This document shows, piece by piece, positions 16,430 through 26,555 of a stretch of 26,555 bases of DNA. This DNA comes from Eimeria necatrix. Taxonomy: Eukaryota > Apicomplexa > Conoidasida > Eucoccidiorida > Eimeriidae. The notes beneath the pieces are model-generated. The model saw only the letters and a list, made by a program, of their open reading frames with translations. It had not been told where the DNA came from and searched no databases. Each line of letters opens with the position of its first letter. Position 1 is the first letter of the stretch. The stretch covers positions 1 through 26,555 of the forward strand of contig NW_013654389.1 in the NCBI RefSeq assembly GCF_000499385.1, in the 5' to 3' direction. A program made the translations under genes and the position numbers.

Positions 16430-17334
16430 CCGGAGGTCCAATAGGTGACCTTAGGCCACAAACTCAGCTCGTGCTGCTGTTGCTGCTTCAGAGAGAGCAG
16501 CACCAGCACTAGCCACTGCAGCAACAGCGGCTGCAGTGTTGTTTGCTGCTGCTTCCACTCCGGGGTGCGTTTCTGTTGCTGTCCGGGGCTCTGGCAAGAA
16601 GAGCACGGCCTCGTCCTTCGACATGTGCGGCTGGAGCGATGTGGCTGGGGTGCATGTACAGCGCAGGGAGTGCCTTGACACCCCAAACCCGTCTTTGAGA
16701 CGAACTGCCCTCAGGCATTTGGTTGGCCCATCCTTTGTTCTGTCAGGAATGCGGGGGTGTCTCATAGCGGAGTATTTTTTAAAACGTGTAGGCAGGCGCT
16801 GCCCCTGTTAGCTCCTCTTGCTGACCCCGCATGCAGGGGGGCGCGCTAGAGTTTCCTCACTCGCAGCCGCTGTTCCGAGTGCAGATACATAGCTGCCTTT
16901 TTTTGACTCCACTCCCTTTCCTTGTTTTATGGCCGCACTTGTTAATAGAGCCGACGCAGCTAGCTTGCAGTGACTACAACTGTGCTACGCTATGCCCACT
17001 GCAGGGGCTGCTTACTGTAGTGAGATACCTTCTAGCGCACAGAAAATAAGCAGCGTGCCGGATAGTGGGTAACGTTGGCTTTTGCTCTCTCTCGCTTCAG
17101 GCGGGGGCCCCCTGTGGATGGAAAGAGGGGCCCCCCTTGAGTGGCGAGCAGAGTCTCTAGCAAAAAAACAACCCGTTTCTATGCTCCTGCCTCTTACGTT
17201 CGAAGCTGGAGGCAGTTTGTGTGCGTTCTGCTGAGAACGCAGCGGACACCCTGTGCACAGATGCCGCAGCAGCAGCAGCAGCAGCAGCAGCGCCGTCTCG
17301 GTGTGTGGCCGCGCGAAGCGCGGGTGACCACTGG
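16430..17334. other. Convergent intergenic region between the PDI-like and RCC1-like genes
   Basis: The genes on both sides point into this region, so it holds two 3' UTRs. Scattered CTG/CAG units occur (16470-16560), with a GGGGGCCCCC-type inverted pair near 17104-17137. A short CAG array is listed separately. No gene found. Confidence 0.55.
17266..17291 (+). repeat. Short (CAG)n array downstream of the RCC1-like gene
   Basis: Eight to nine CAG units about 45 bases past the RCC1-like stop. Relative to that minus-strand gene the sense strand carries CTG. Confidence 0.9.
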
Positions 17335-19017
17335 TCACGCGTTGTCTGGCCGCGTGGCTGCAATAGTGTGGCAGCCCCCGCAGGAGGCCAAAGCGACCTT
17401 TTGGCCCTCAGCAACGAAGACCTCGACGGGAACGTCTCGAGAGGCTGCCGGGCTCTCGAGGAGGCCCCCCCGCCCCAGCTGGCCCTCGCGCCCGCGGCCC
17501 CACACGAAGAGCCTGCCCCCCCCGCACACTGCGAGGCTGTGGCCCTCGCCGCCGCTGATGCGCGTGCAGGGCCCCACGGGGGGGCCCTCGGGGGAGGCGG
17601 CGAAGTCCACTTTCCGGGGCAAAGGGATGTCCAGGTGAGTGGAGTCTGCGCACTGGCCGTCTTTGCCGTAGCCCCAGACGAAGACTCTGCCGTCCTGCGT
17701 GAGGCAAAGGCTGTGCTGGGCGCCGCAAGCCACGGCCACGACCCGCTGGTCCCGCAGCGCGGTGACCAGCTGGGGGGCCTCCACCGTGCGGGGGGCCCCC
17801 CCCAGCCCCAGCTGGCCGTAGCAGTTGCTCCCCCAGGAGTACACGAGGCCCCCCTCGCTCAGCGCCACGCAGTGGCTCTCCCCGCAGGCCACTGCAGTGG
17901 CCCGCGCGGGGCCCCCGGCCTCCGCGGGCAGCGCCACGCGGCGGGGCTCGTGAGATGGCCGCTGGCCCTCGCCAGCGCGCAGCCCCAGCGGCCCCCCAGT
18001 CCTCGCCTCGCCCCACACGAAGACTTCGCCTGCGGCCGTCACTGCGGCGCAGACTCTGTCCCCGCAGGCGGCCCCCACGACCTTCTCCGCAGCGAGGGGC
18101 CCCTCGACTCGGCCTGGGGGCAGGCAGGGGGGCCCCCGCGAGCGGCCCCCGAAGACGTCCCGGCTCCCCAGGCCCTCCAGCCGGTACGGGGGGGCCCCCG
18201 GCCGCCCCTGCTGCTGCTCAGCTGCTGCTTCCTGAGACGCGCGGCCGCACTGGCCGTGGCTGTTGCTGCCCCACGTGTACAAGTGCCCCTGCTCCGTCAC
18301 CACCAGCGAAAAGCCATTCCCGCAAGACACCGACACCGGCCGGTCCCCCTGCTGCAGCGGCAGCACTATCTCCCTGGGGCCATCTGCAGCAGCCAGGCCC
18401 CCGCAGTTCCCCGCAGCTCCTCTTCCCCACGAAAAGACGCGGCCTTCCGAGGTGATGCATGCGGAGTGCCGGGGGCCCCCCGAAAGCGCCACGACTGTTT
18501 CCCCAGGCCTCAGCGGGAGGGAAGAAAGCAGCACGGGAAAAGAAACTGAGAGAGCGGAGCCCATTCCGACTTGCCCGTCAATGTTGGAGCCCCACACGTA
18601 CACTTGAGACGCTCCCGACGCAGCGGGAGCGAGGCAGTGGGCAACGCTGCTGCTGCTCCTCTTGCTGCTGCTCCTGCTGCTGCTGCTCCAGCCAAGGATG
18701 CACAGCGACAAACCCGTCGCAGCCAGCGCTAACGCGCTGCTTCCTCTCTGCCCTGCGCTGTCGCCATAGCACGAGCTACTCTTGCAAGTGCCACTGCTGC
18801 TGCTCTTCTCGAGACCGCTGCGGCAGCTGCTGCTCTGTACGTTTGAAGGGGCACAACAGCCAACGACAGCCCCAGCTGCTGCATCAACACTGCGGAAACC
18901 CTGAGTGGGACACAAAACGCTCCACGCCCTATGAAGCTTTAGGGCTCCCCGCTTGCCCGCGAGGACCCCAAAGGCTTTCGCTGATACGGCGATTGACATG
19001 GCGCTTCTCACGCGCAA
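17335..19017 (-). CDS. RCC1-repeat (seven-bladed beta-propeller) protein
   Basis: Single-exon 560-aa protein with seven RCC1 blades recognisable by their strand motif: VYVWGSNIDGQVG, VFSWGRGAAGNCG, LYTWGSNSHGQCG, VFVWGEARTGG, VYSWGSNCYGQLG, VFVWGYGKDGQC and LFVWGRGREGQLG. Each is followed by a CG..HS or CG..FS segment (for example ACGAQHSLCL). Seven is the full set for one closed propeller. In eukaryotes such propellers act as Ran guanine-nucleotide exchange factors, scaffolds or ubiquitin-ligase parts. The divergent spacing and a roughly 140-residue low-complexity Ser/Ala-rich N-terminal extension make a true chromatin RCC1 less certain, so I name only the fold. A hydrophobic stretch (LALAATGLSLCILGW, about 97-111) lies in the extension and could be a membrane or targeting segment. 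The start at 19017 is the first ATG in frame. A shorter start is possible because the extension is poorly conserved in type. The coding strand is very GC-rich, which gives long shadow ORFs on the opposite strand. Confidence 0.9.
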   Translation of the reverse strand: MRVRSAMSIAVSAKAFGVLAGKRGALKLHRAWSVLCPTQGFRSVDAAAGAVVGCCAPSNVQSSSCRSGLEKSSSSGTCKSSSCYGDSAGQRGSSALALAATGLSLCILGWSSSSRSSSKRSSSSVAHCLAPAASGASQVYVWGSNIDGQVGMGSALSVSFPVLLSSLPLRPGETVVALSGGPRHSACITSEGRVFSWGRGAAGNCGGLAAADGPREIVLPLQQGDRPVSVSCGNGFSLVVTEQGHLYTWGSNSHGQCGRASQEAAAEQQQGRPGAPPYRLEGLGSRDVFGGRSRGPPCLPPGRVEGPLAAEKVVGAACGDRVCAAVTAAGEVFVWGEARTGGPLGLRAGEGQRPSHEPRRVALPAEAGGPARATAVACGESHCVALSEGGLVYSWGSNCYGQLGLGGAPRTVEAPQLVTALRDQRVVAVACGAQHSLCLTQDGRVFVWGYGKDGQCADSTHLDIPLPRKVDFAASPEGPPVGPCTRISGGEGHSLAVCGGGRLFVWGRGREGQLGRGGLLESPAASRDVPVEVFVAEGQKVALASCGGCHTIAATRPDNA

Positions 19018-20091
19018 GAGCTTTCGGGTCTAAGTGTGCAGCAGCGCAGCCAATCCAAAATGGACGTTAGAGACAGTGAGCGGCGCGATCGGTGCGATCG
19101 GAAAGCTCACACGGCCTAGTGAAACATCAGAAGGCGTGCTCAAGAAGAAATGGTGGGACTTGAGCTGGGGCCATGCCCATGACGCCCCAGATTTATTGAG
19201 GTGTCTCGAAGCTACGGATCACAAAGTCCCTCCGTTATTTGTCTCAAGAATCCGGCAGAAGTTTACGAGCGACAGAGCAGAGTAGCAAACCATTCAATGG
19301 AGGGAAGCCAACCGGCGGGGCTGGAGCATGTGGTTGCATGCATGAATTTGCGATGAAAAATAGTTTAGCCTTCCTCACGCTGAGCAACAAACAACTCTTC
19401 ACAGAAACAGCGTTCAGTAGAAGTGGCTGAACAGCATCTAGCTCACCTAGCGTGACCTAGCAATCGGAACGAGTCCGTCTATATGGCCTTGAGACTGCGC
19501 CCTCTTGGTCCTCAAGGGACGTTGTATCCTGAATAACTGCATAGTAGTTGCATTTGTTTCACAAAAAGAAAGACGCCAGGAGCAGGATCTCGCCTAGAGA
19601 GCTGCCTGGCGGCAATCTGGGCCGGAAGATCGTCAAATACCGCGTCCAAATGGGTGGCCGTGTGGTCGTGTTCTGCTGCAAGGTTTCCTTGCCGAAATGT
19701 AGACCACGAGCATTTGCTGTTGAAATGGCAATGTGAAAACTTGGGAAAATGTCTGAAAAGTGGCTGAGCCGATGCAGGCTTCGTTTGGTTCAGGTAGCAG
19801 CCGGTTCTGCCTCTTGCAGAACCCTTCCCCACAGAGTTAAGAGCCTCATTTATGTTCGTCTGGCACAGAACAGCATTGAAGCCTGCACTGGTAAGGAGGG
19901 ATTCTGCCGCTTTTTTAAGGGTTACATTACAGCGTTTAGTTGACGGGCAGTGGGCGGCCCGCTTCAAACGGATGAGCCACCCAAACCCACCAGAGACCAG
20001 GCTTCGATGAACACTCTCTTTATTCAGAGAGCAAAAAGCATGTTTGACCGTGCCTGATGTGGAATACCAGGAGAGAAACGAGATTTCTTTT
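19018..20091. other. Spacer upstream of the RCC1-like gene
   Basis: Balanced base composition with no triplet arrays. Two ORFs are worth naming but not calling: 19034-19285 (+, 83 codons) and 19512-19967 (-, 151 codons). Neither shows a domain, signal peptide or splice context I can support. Confidence 0.45.
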
Positions 20092-20780
20092 CTAGCTTGC
20101 AGCTAAGGGTTCCGGGGCTGACTCTAGATCGTGCAGAATGCCCTTAATGTCTTGGAAAAAAAGAAGCACCTTGACACAGGAGCTGTCTTCCAGCTAGAAC
20201 AAAAATTGCCTCTAAACGATTCACGCGCAGGGGGTGGCTGAGAGGGTATGCTGCAGGCTGCCAAAAAGGCGCAGATCTGGTTGCGAGTCAGTGCCTAAGG
20301 CACGAGGTCGTGTCTCCGCCGGAACACGTGAAGAAGGCGGCAAGCTTCGTTATTGTCCCACAACGAATTCTTAAGAGTGCCGTTCTAAGTTACTTTATCC
20401 TTTTTTGCCAACAAACTGCTTTACGCACTCATGAGCTGTAGTTGTTCGACTGCAGCACCTCTCCAGCAAGCGGGCAGTGTCCTACCGTTTCGCATCGATG
20501 GACAGCCGCGGCTAACTCGTTTGCCGTGGAGCCTTGGTCGTGTATCTATTTACACTCTTCCTCAGGCGCAAGCGTTCCAGCGATTTTTTGTGCAGTAATC
20601 CATCAAATCAGTCTCAAAATCCACCTCATCTCCTGCAGGGACTATTGCCTAGGAATCCCGAAAGGCGTAGAGCCTGATATTCTTGGGCAGAGGAATACTT
20701 CAGTGGCACTTAATTTGTAACTTCACCTTGTTGTACAGCGCGCTGTAATCGGTGTTTCTGAGTATGTAAGCAGCGGACAT
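20092..20780 (-). CDS. Candidate small two-exon gene, unknown function
   Basis: Minus-strand model: exon 20780-20727 begins at an ATG and encodes MSAAYILRNTDYSALYNK, ending at donor GTGAAG in phase 0. Exon 20193-20092 begins after the pyrimidine-rich acceptor TTTTTGTTCTAG and encodes VKVLLFFQDIKGILHDLES within a 33-residue stretch that ends in TAG. Together they give a 51-aa helical protein; an extra exon in the 533-nt intron is possible (20320-20230 is partly open). I recognise no family. The evidence is only splice signals, phase and protein-like composition, so it may be chance. Confidence 0.33.
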
Positions 20781-22821
20781 AGATGCGACAGTTCTTCCCG
20801 CCAGGTATCGGGCCAGGAGTATCCGCCACAGGGTCAGCTGAAGCTCAAACAGGGTTTATCCCGTAGCTCAGAATCCAAGACCTTGTGCGTCTTCATACTT
20901 GCATCTCTAGTAGCAAAGACAGGACTTCGACACTCCAAACAAGATATATACTTCATTATGTAGGGTTAATAGAGATGTATACATATATATTAGTTGAGTA
21001 TGTTAGAGGAGTGCTTTAGACTTCCGCGAATCTTGGGGGGAAGTGAATTCACTATGTTTGCTTTCATACGGAAATGCTGTTTGGAATTCTGCGTATATGG
21101 AGCGCAGCTAGCACCGGAATCAATGTTTATAAGAACAGCATATGGCCGCCAATTAGAGTTAAGCGTGTAGAGGTGCCTGGGCTCCGTGTTTCAATTTATT
21201 CGACCTCAGACGTCCTGACTGCAAACTAGATTTTAGGAAGCATGCTTGTTGGAGGAGAAGCTGAGTCTGCATCCAGGACTCTGTGCCAACATGAGCCCCT
21301 GATGGACTGGGGGGCAGCATAGCTTCTTTAAAGTAAAAGCCTATTCTGTGTGAGATTTCCTTTTTAAAAGAGTAAAAAAAGGAGCACAATTTTAGCGTTG
21401 GTGAAACCCCTTTGGATTTCATTTTCCCGTTCAGAAACGGGCGCTGAGGAGTAAAAGCCAGCAGAATACCCTCCAAACTCGGCTAAGTGCGCAGCTGATA
21501 TGGTCTTCCATTAAAATCCCGTACAGCCACGTACCCTTTTAGAGGCTAACAATGTGGCCATTTCGCAAGTGATTCCCTTGTATTATCCTTCCTGTTTTAC
21601 TATCCAAGTAGGCTCACCACGCTCACAATCAGCGTGACGCTGCGACAGTACTATCCTGCCGTCTGATTGTGCACGGCACTCTGCACACTCTTCCCCTTGT
21701 GGCCTCTGTTTGCTAGGTAGAACATTGTTGGGTTGCTGTTTCTGCTGCACCGGGTACTGCTGCTGGAGTTGCTGTGTTTGCTGCTGCTGGTGCTGTAGTT
21801 AGCCCACTAAAACTATTTTTTAGCAGTGCGAATATCTCTTTGGTGTGCCGTCGGACTTGGGTGTGTCGTGTTGCTTAGCTGTTTTGCCACAACTGCTGCT
21901 GCCGCAGCTGCTGTTGCTCGTGAGCATGACCTTAATTCTTTGCAATCTCGAGACTATTTGCCTATGTACCATGGCTCGCCCTAAAAATTTTCAAGCCACT
22001 CCAAGATATTTTTGGTAGCTAGCTGTACTGAGAGCCTACAGTTGGAACTGGCCACTATGGGCTCCTGAGGCTTACCAACCCTCATACAGCCAAAGCAAAG
22101 TAGGCAAGGATTAATATGATTTTTTTCGGAAACTTGCTCTGAATAAAGAAGTACTGGATTATTTTGTCCCATAATAAAGACCTCGCGTTATTTTTGGCGA
22201 TACTTCGGGCCCGACACTCTTTTTTTGTCATATAGCATGCCACTAAGTAGCTTGGGCAGGCAGATCTGTAGCACACCTAAAGTTGCTGAGCCAGTTTGAA
22301 TCTATTCGTGAAAGTTCCTAGGTACATTGGTGCCTTTCGCACTGCGTGGCGAAAATCCAGCTCACCCAGCACAACCATCATGCTTATCCGCGTGCTATAC
22401 GGATAAAGTAGACAGCATTTGTAGCCCTGAACTACATTACTGAAGCTGGGATGAGCACGACGCTGTACTACGTGCTGCGGCTTTAACGATAGCTCATAAA
22501 AATAACGGACACGGCGTGGGTCCAAAAATAAAATGAGGCGTTTGTGCAGTGGCATTTTTCCAATCTGTACTGGACCTTCTCGCGAAACATGAAGTGAGAT
22601 AATTTTCTTTTCTTATGAAAGAGATAATTTTTGTCGTATGATTTCCTGCGCATATTCTGTTGATGTACTCCGGGGCTTCTTGGTGTGGGGCTTGGCTGGG
22701 ACGACGCGTCAGAGGGGCAGCCACTCCTCCATGTTGATGTACCTCATCGCAGCCGGCGTGAGGGTCCGCATGCTTGCCCACAGCGCACTTTGTTGCCGTT
22801 TAGACGCTTCGGTACGCAAAG
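20781..22821. other. Sparse region upstream of RPL5
   Basis: No gene recognised. An AT-rich block lies at about 20940-21005 (TATATAC and ATACATATATAT motifs). A weak CTG/TTG-rich patch lies at about 21728-21800. The ORFs at 21159-21476 (-), 22277-22555 (-) and 22638-22844 (+) have no recognisable features; the last overlaps the RPL5 start in another frame and is most likely 5' UTR sequence. Confidence 0.5.
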
Positions 22822-24816
22822 ATGGCTTTCGTAAAAGCAATTAAAAACAAAGCGTACTTTAAGCGCTTCCAGGTCAAGTACCGCCGGCGCAGGGGTGAGC
22901 AACTGCTGCATTGGAATCTTGTGCACAGCGGGGGACCCTCATTTCCAGATCAACACCTCCTAAACTAACATTAAGGCGTCAGATGTATCTATTTCATGCA
23001 CAGCAGGAAGTGTGGCTCCCGCGTTTTTGGCGTTCGTGGTACCTCCCGTTCGATGGCGGCCCCGCCAAGTCGGCTCCTTGTGGGGAGCACCGACGCGCTT
23101 GTGCTTCCTGGAGCGATGTAAAATTTTGATGCTTGTATAGTGCGCGTTGGTGCTCTGAGTGCTCCGAGCTTTGTTTTTTTGCCAGTTCTTCTGTGTAGTG
23201 CGTGAATCTCTGCCAATTTGCTTTGCCGTGACAGCGCAGTCGATACTACTCCAGAATTTCCAATTGTAGTAACCCCAAATGTGTTCCTTTCGTGGGTCTT
23301 TTTACAAGACGAGTGACCGATGCGTACATAGACGTTGTCGTGGAGATTGTCGGCTGCACACGCCGAATCGTTTTCCCGAGAGACAAGGCGTGCGTGCGGC
23401 TTTATAAGTGTACTACTCTGGTGCACTTAGTCCTACGGGCGACAGAAAGTCTTTCGGCATATTAAACCGGCGACTTAAACCGACGCTTGTTTTCAAGAGC
23501 TGAGTCATCAGCTTCCACTGGACAAGCGCCGACCTGTCTACGCCAACAGTCTTCTGAGGGGATTGTACTGCATAGAGTGGAAGGGGCATTGTCGAGGTAA
23601 TCTTGGTGTTGCGTTGCGTGCTTGTCATTGCAGAGGGGAAGACGGACTATGCCGCGCGGAGGCGCTTGATTCTTCAAGATAAGAACAAATACAATGCGCC
23701 GAAGTACCGCTTTGTTGTGCGTGTTACCAACTCACGCGTCCTATGCCAGGTGATGTATGCTACCCTGCAAGGCGATCGTCTTGTATGCAGCGCAGACTCC
23801 CAGGAACTGACTCGCTATGGAATTAAGGTTGGGTTGACGAATTACTCAGCGGCGTACGCCACGGGTTTGCTCTTAGCCCGCAGGCTCTTGAAGCAGGTAG
23901 GTGTTTAGCAACAGTAGATACTTGGGACGGGAGCTAAGGCAAGCGCTTGTAAGACTTCCCCTCGGACGTTTCATCTTCTAGACTGCTTGTATGTCAACTT
24001 GCGTTCACAGAAGGGTTTGGCTGATGAATTTAAAGGCCTTGAGAAACCCAGTGGCGAGGAGTACCACATTGAGGAAGTGTCAGAGGAGCGCCGGCCCTTC
24101 AAATGCGTCTTGGATGTAGGAATTGTCTCCACAACCGTCGGTAGGTCTGTGCTTTGGGAAAATTTTCTTACTCGTGGCACATGGGTTGGCGATTAATGTG
24201 GAAATGCTTCTTGAATGTTCTTTTGGCCTTGTGCGCCTACAGGCAATAGGGTTTTTGGTGCTATGAAAGGTGCTTGTGATGGAGGCCTGCATATCCCGCA
24301 CAGCAACAAGCGTTTCCCGGGTTTCACAAAGGGAGAGGACGGCGCTGATGATTCGTACAACCCTGAAGTTCACCGTGCACGCATTTACGGTCTGCATGTT
24401 GCTGAATATATGCGCACTTTGAAGGAGGAAGATCCGGAGAGATACCAGTTGCAATTTTCCGCTTATATTCGCAATAAAATCGACCCTGACAGCATAGAGA
24501 AGATGTACGAGGAGGCCTTCCAAAAAATCCGGGCCAACCCAGACCCAGTCAAGAAAGAGGCTAGAGAAGTCAAGAGGGTTCGCCAGGGAGCTATGATCAA
24601 GACAGCGAAGTCACAATATGTACGGAATGTCAAGCTCGATAAGGAGACAAGGAAGCAGAGAGTCCTCAAGAAGGTCAGTATATTGGCTACATCCATCAGG
24701 CCATATCCCTTGAGTCCTCATATTCCTTGCAGTTTATTTGTAAATGAACTACTTTGTCAGTTTGCTTTTGCCTGCAGATCCAAATGGTCGCGGACAAGAT
24801 GGCTGAAGAGGAGTAA
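22822..24816 (+). CDS. RPL5: 60S ribosomal protein L5 (uL18), five exons
   Basis: Cytosolic large-subunit ribosomal protein that binds 5S rRNA and carries it, with uL5, into the pre-60S particle. Exons are 22822-22894, 23634-23896, 24011-24140, 24243-24673 and 24778-24816, all in phase, 936 nt (311 aa), close to the roughly 300 aa of other eukaryotes. Diagnostic segments include [20 protein letters not shown] at the N-terminus, the [20 protein letters not shown] join across intron 1, [20 protein letters not shown], then a glycine-rich [18 protein letters not shown] and KRFPGF. Introns have canonical ends: GTGAGC, GTAGGT, GTAGGT and GTCAGT donors, with acceptors ATTGCAG, TCACAG, CTACAG and CTGCAG. 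The last exon adds only 12 residues ending AEEE. Unlike the syntaxin and SR-like genes on the left, its introns contain no TTTAGGG or CTG arrays. The start is fixed by the conserved N-terminus. Confidence 0.97.
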
Positions 24817-25543
24817 TCGGCTTTCGCGCAATATAGTGAACAATAACGCAAGGAGCACTCACTGGCTCAGTGCGTTATACGTTGTGACTAATAGCCAGTT
24901 ACTCTTTATTTTCAACGCGGTTTCTGGATTTCGCTTGCGAGGAAGCAAAACTCAACTTTACACTTTTCGTCCTAATACCACTTAACCGCGTCAGCTAGTC
25001 CAACGTAGCATGAGCAGATGCCGGCTAGTATTCTAGATTATTTGCAGCTTGACATTCAATTTCCTATTCTCATTAAGGACATAACGTGTTAGTTGCACAT
25101 AACAAGAATGCTCCTGTGTCTTTCGTTTGCCCAAACCTACAGTATCTCCTCCACGAGCTTCCCTTGTGCCGTGGATGGTCGTAAGATAGGTGAGACTAAG
25201 AATAGCACGAACGATGCATAGTTGAATGCAAGCATGCTTCAATAGGCAAACAGCTTGGATTCTGGAACGTTCCGTGCACATCACTCTTTGTTCCTCGTGC
25301 TTACTATCATTTTTTTTGGCGATAGTGGCTGGCAGGATTCGATGTTGCCGTGCTGCGTGAGTTTTGCATTTTAGCGCTTCCTGATTTGGGATATATGGGC
25401 GAATTTCCACGGAGTGCATTCCTGGTGTACTATCGCGTGTTTGGAGCGGTGCGATCAACCACCACAACGTGCGGCTGCGCACAAGGGGCCTCAATGCAGA
25501 CAACATTCTTTCCCCATCGAATATCCTTAACGCTAGAAAGGAG
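24817..25543. other. 3' flank of RPL5 and spacer
   Basis: No gene recognised. A 205-codon minus-strand ORF (25650-25033) is long for this composition but has no domain, start context or splice signals that I can support. It overlaps the small + strand candidate at 25544. Confidence 0.4.
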
Positions 25544-25882
25544 ATGGCGAACGAATCCAGAACTCTTTCTGACAAGGCCGAGCGCTCCGAACTGCATGAA
25601 GTGTTCCTACTTTCATTGAAGTCTCCTGGATGATGATAAGCATTTTCCACAGACCTGTTCTGAACAGTGTAGATGTGGACGCGAAAATTTCTGACATTGG
25701 GGATCGTGTTTGTATGCTAGATGTATTTGGACGCCTCGAGGATGAAATAAGTTCTACAATCACGACGGTCTGCGGACGTCCTAGGTCTTTTGCCAGGGCT
25801 ATGTCGAAGGTAGAACTATGCTGAGGACAAGGAGCGTCATATGCTGAGTGTCGTGGTCACCGTTTGTGTGCAGAATTGTTGA
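25544..25882 (+). CDS. Candidate small helical protein with one very short intron, unknown function
   Basis: Weak + strand model: 25544-25620, 25653-25809 and 25874-25882, 243 nt (80 aa). It starts MANESRTLSDKAERSELHEV, continues VLNSVDVDAKISDIGDRV and FGRLEDEISSTI, and ends MSKNC. The first intron would be only 32 nt (GTCTCC...TTCCACAG). Using the AG at 25666-25667 makes it 47 nt and five residues shorter. The upstream frame is also open to about 25391, so the start is uncertain. Composition suggests a small helical or coiled-coil subunit. No family recognised. Confidence 0.3.
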
Positions 25883-26555
25883 AGCATGATTGGCCGAGCT
25901 CATAGTCTGAATTCACGCTCAGCTGCTAGCTGTTACTATCCGATTGTGGGTGGTTTGTGTGCGTTCAAGCGTCCAAGCTCGGCAGAACAAATCTTTCCTC
26001 TCGTTTGTGGCGCAACTGGCGTCGAAGGGCGCTGGCCGTGTGCGCTGCATCCATAAGGTCAGAACAGCAACCTTGAATTTGATTGATTAGATCTTATGTA
26101 ACTGGCGTGTCTATGGCGTGTCTATGTGGTGCTTGCTGAAACGAACATCGGGATGACTTACATGACCATCAAATTCCGAGGGTCAGCAGGCCGCTGCGGA
26201 AAAGAAAAACTGCTTACCAAATCTGATACAGAAACAATTCGAATAAAGCGGGCAGTGACACAATCTTTGTTGCGAGCGCTCCCGACGATGAAATACTATT
26301 TTATGACCATCTTTCGGGGCATAATTTTATTGCTGAAATAAATAGTTCTGAGGAGTTGGCTCAATCTGGTTGATTGGCAGGTGAAGGTAACTATTGCGCG
26401 GGCAACCTTTGATGAAACATATCATCTAGGAAGTGCCGTCTGATTGCAAATTGCCATAGGCAGACCACTCAATCATGAGGTCTTGCCTATTGGTGCGTGC
26501 GGAGAGATGTGTCTGAGTTGCCTATTTCCGATGTGGCAGGTCCATAGGTTGAGGG
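25883..26555. other. Right-hand end of the window, nothing recognised
   Basis: No convincing coding sequence. A perfect 11-bp tandem duplication (TGGCGTGTCTA twice, 26103-26124) is the only repeat seen. The 71-codon ORF at 26126-26341 has no recognisable features. Confidence 0.5.

Noticed and set aside
17221..18549. 442-codon + strand ORF
   Set aside because: Antisense shadow of the RCC1-like gene, caused by very GC-rich codons.
19512..19967. 151-codon minus-strand ORF
   Set aside because: No domain, targeting signal or convincing splice context; the length is not extreme for this composition.
25033..25650. 205-codon minus-strand ORF
   Set aside because: Composition is not protein-like in a consistent way and no motif is recognised. 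Left as a possibility but not called.

Overview
The window looks like nuclear DNA of an apicomplexan coccidian, most likely Eimeria. The evidence is long CTG/CAG triplet runs readable as homopolymeric amino acids in every frame, many interspersed TTTAGGG (telomere-like) arrays, small spliced eukaryotic genes, and alternation of a repeat-rich segment (about 1-7,000) with repeat-poor sequence (about 12,000 onward). There are no prokaryotic signals. The genus is an inference from repeat style and gene content; no search was run.

Layout. (1) 99-831, + strand: the 3' end of an SR-type (Arg/Ser-rich) splicing-factor-like gene that begins left of the window. (2) 832-3412: repeat-rich spacer with CAG/CTG runs, 12-bp tandem repeats and a palindromic GTGTACGTACAC element. 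(3) 3413-6995, +: a ten-exon syntaxin-16/Tlg2-type Qa-SNARE gene whose coding exons are free of repeats while its introns carry TTTAGGG, CTG and GGGGGCCCCC arrays. All junction phases agree and the model totals 948 nt (315 aa). (4) 6996-8981: spacer, with an AT-richer island in the second half. (5) 8982-11984, +: a four-exon gene for a Q/A/S-rich protein carrying four copies of an LHLSLLE-type peptide. (6) 11985-14614: mostly non-coding, with two weak spliced gene candidates. (7) 14615-16429, +: a membrane-anchored protein-disulfide-isomerase-like protein. (8) 17335-19017, - : a seven-repeat RCC1 beta-propeller protein. (9) 19018-22821: sparse region with one weak two-exon candidate. (10) 22822-24816, +: ribosomal protein L5 in five exons. 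(11) 24817-26555: one weak small candidate and otherwise nothing recognised.

The firm genes are housekeeping genes (splicing, TGN/endosome membrane fusion, secretory-pathway folding, RCC1-type regulation, ribosome). They do not form an operon or a single pathway. The most interesting feature is how the repeats are arranged relative to the genes: every TTTAGGG array found here lies inside an inferred intron, always with the G-rich strand as the sense strand. Splice sites were inferred from reading-frame continuity and family conservation. No transcript data were available.
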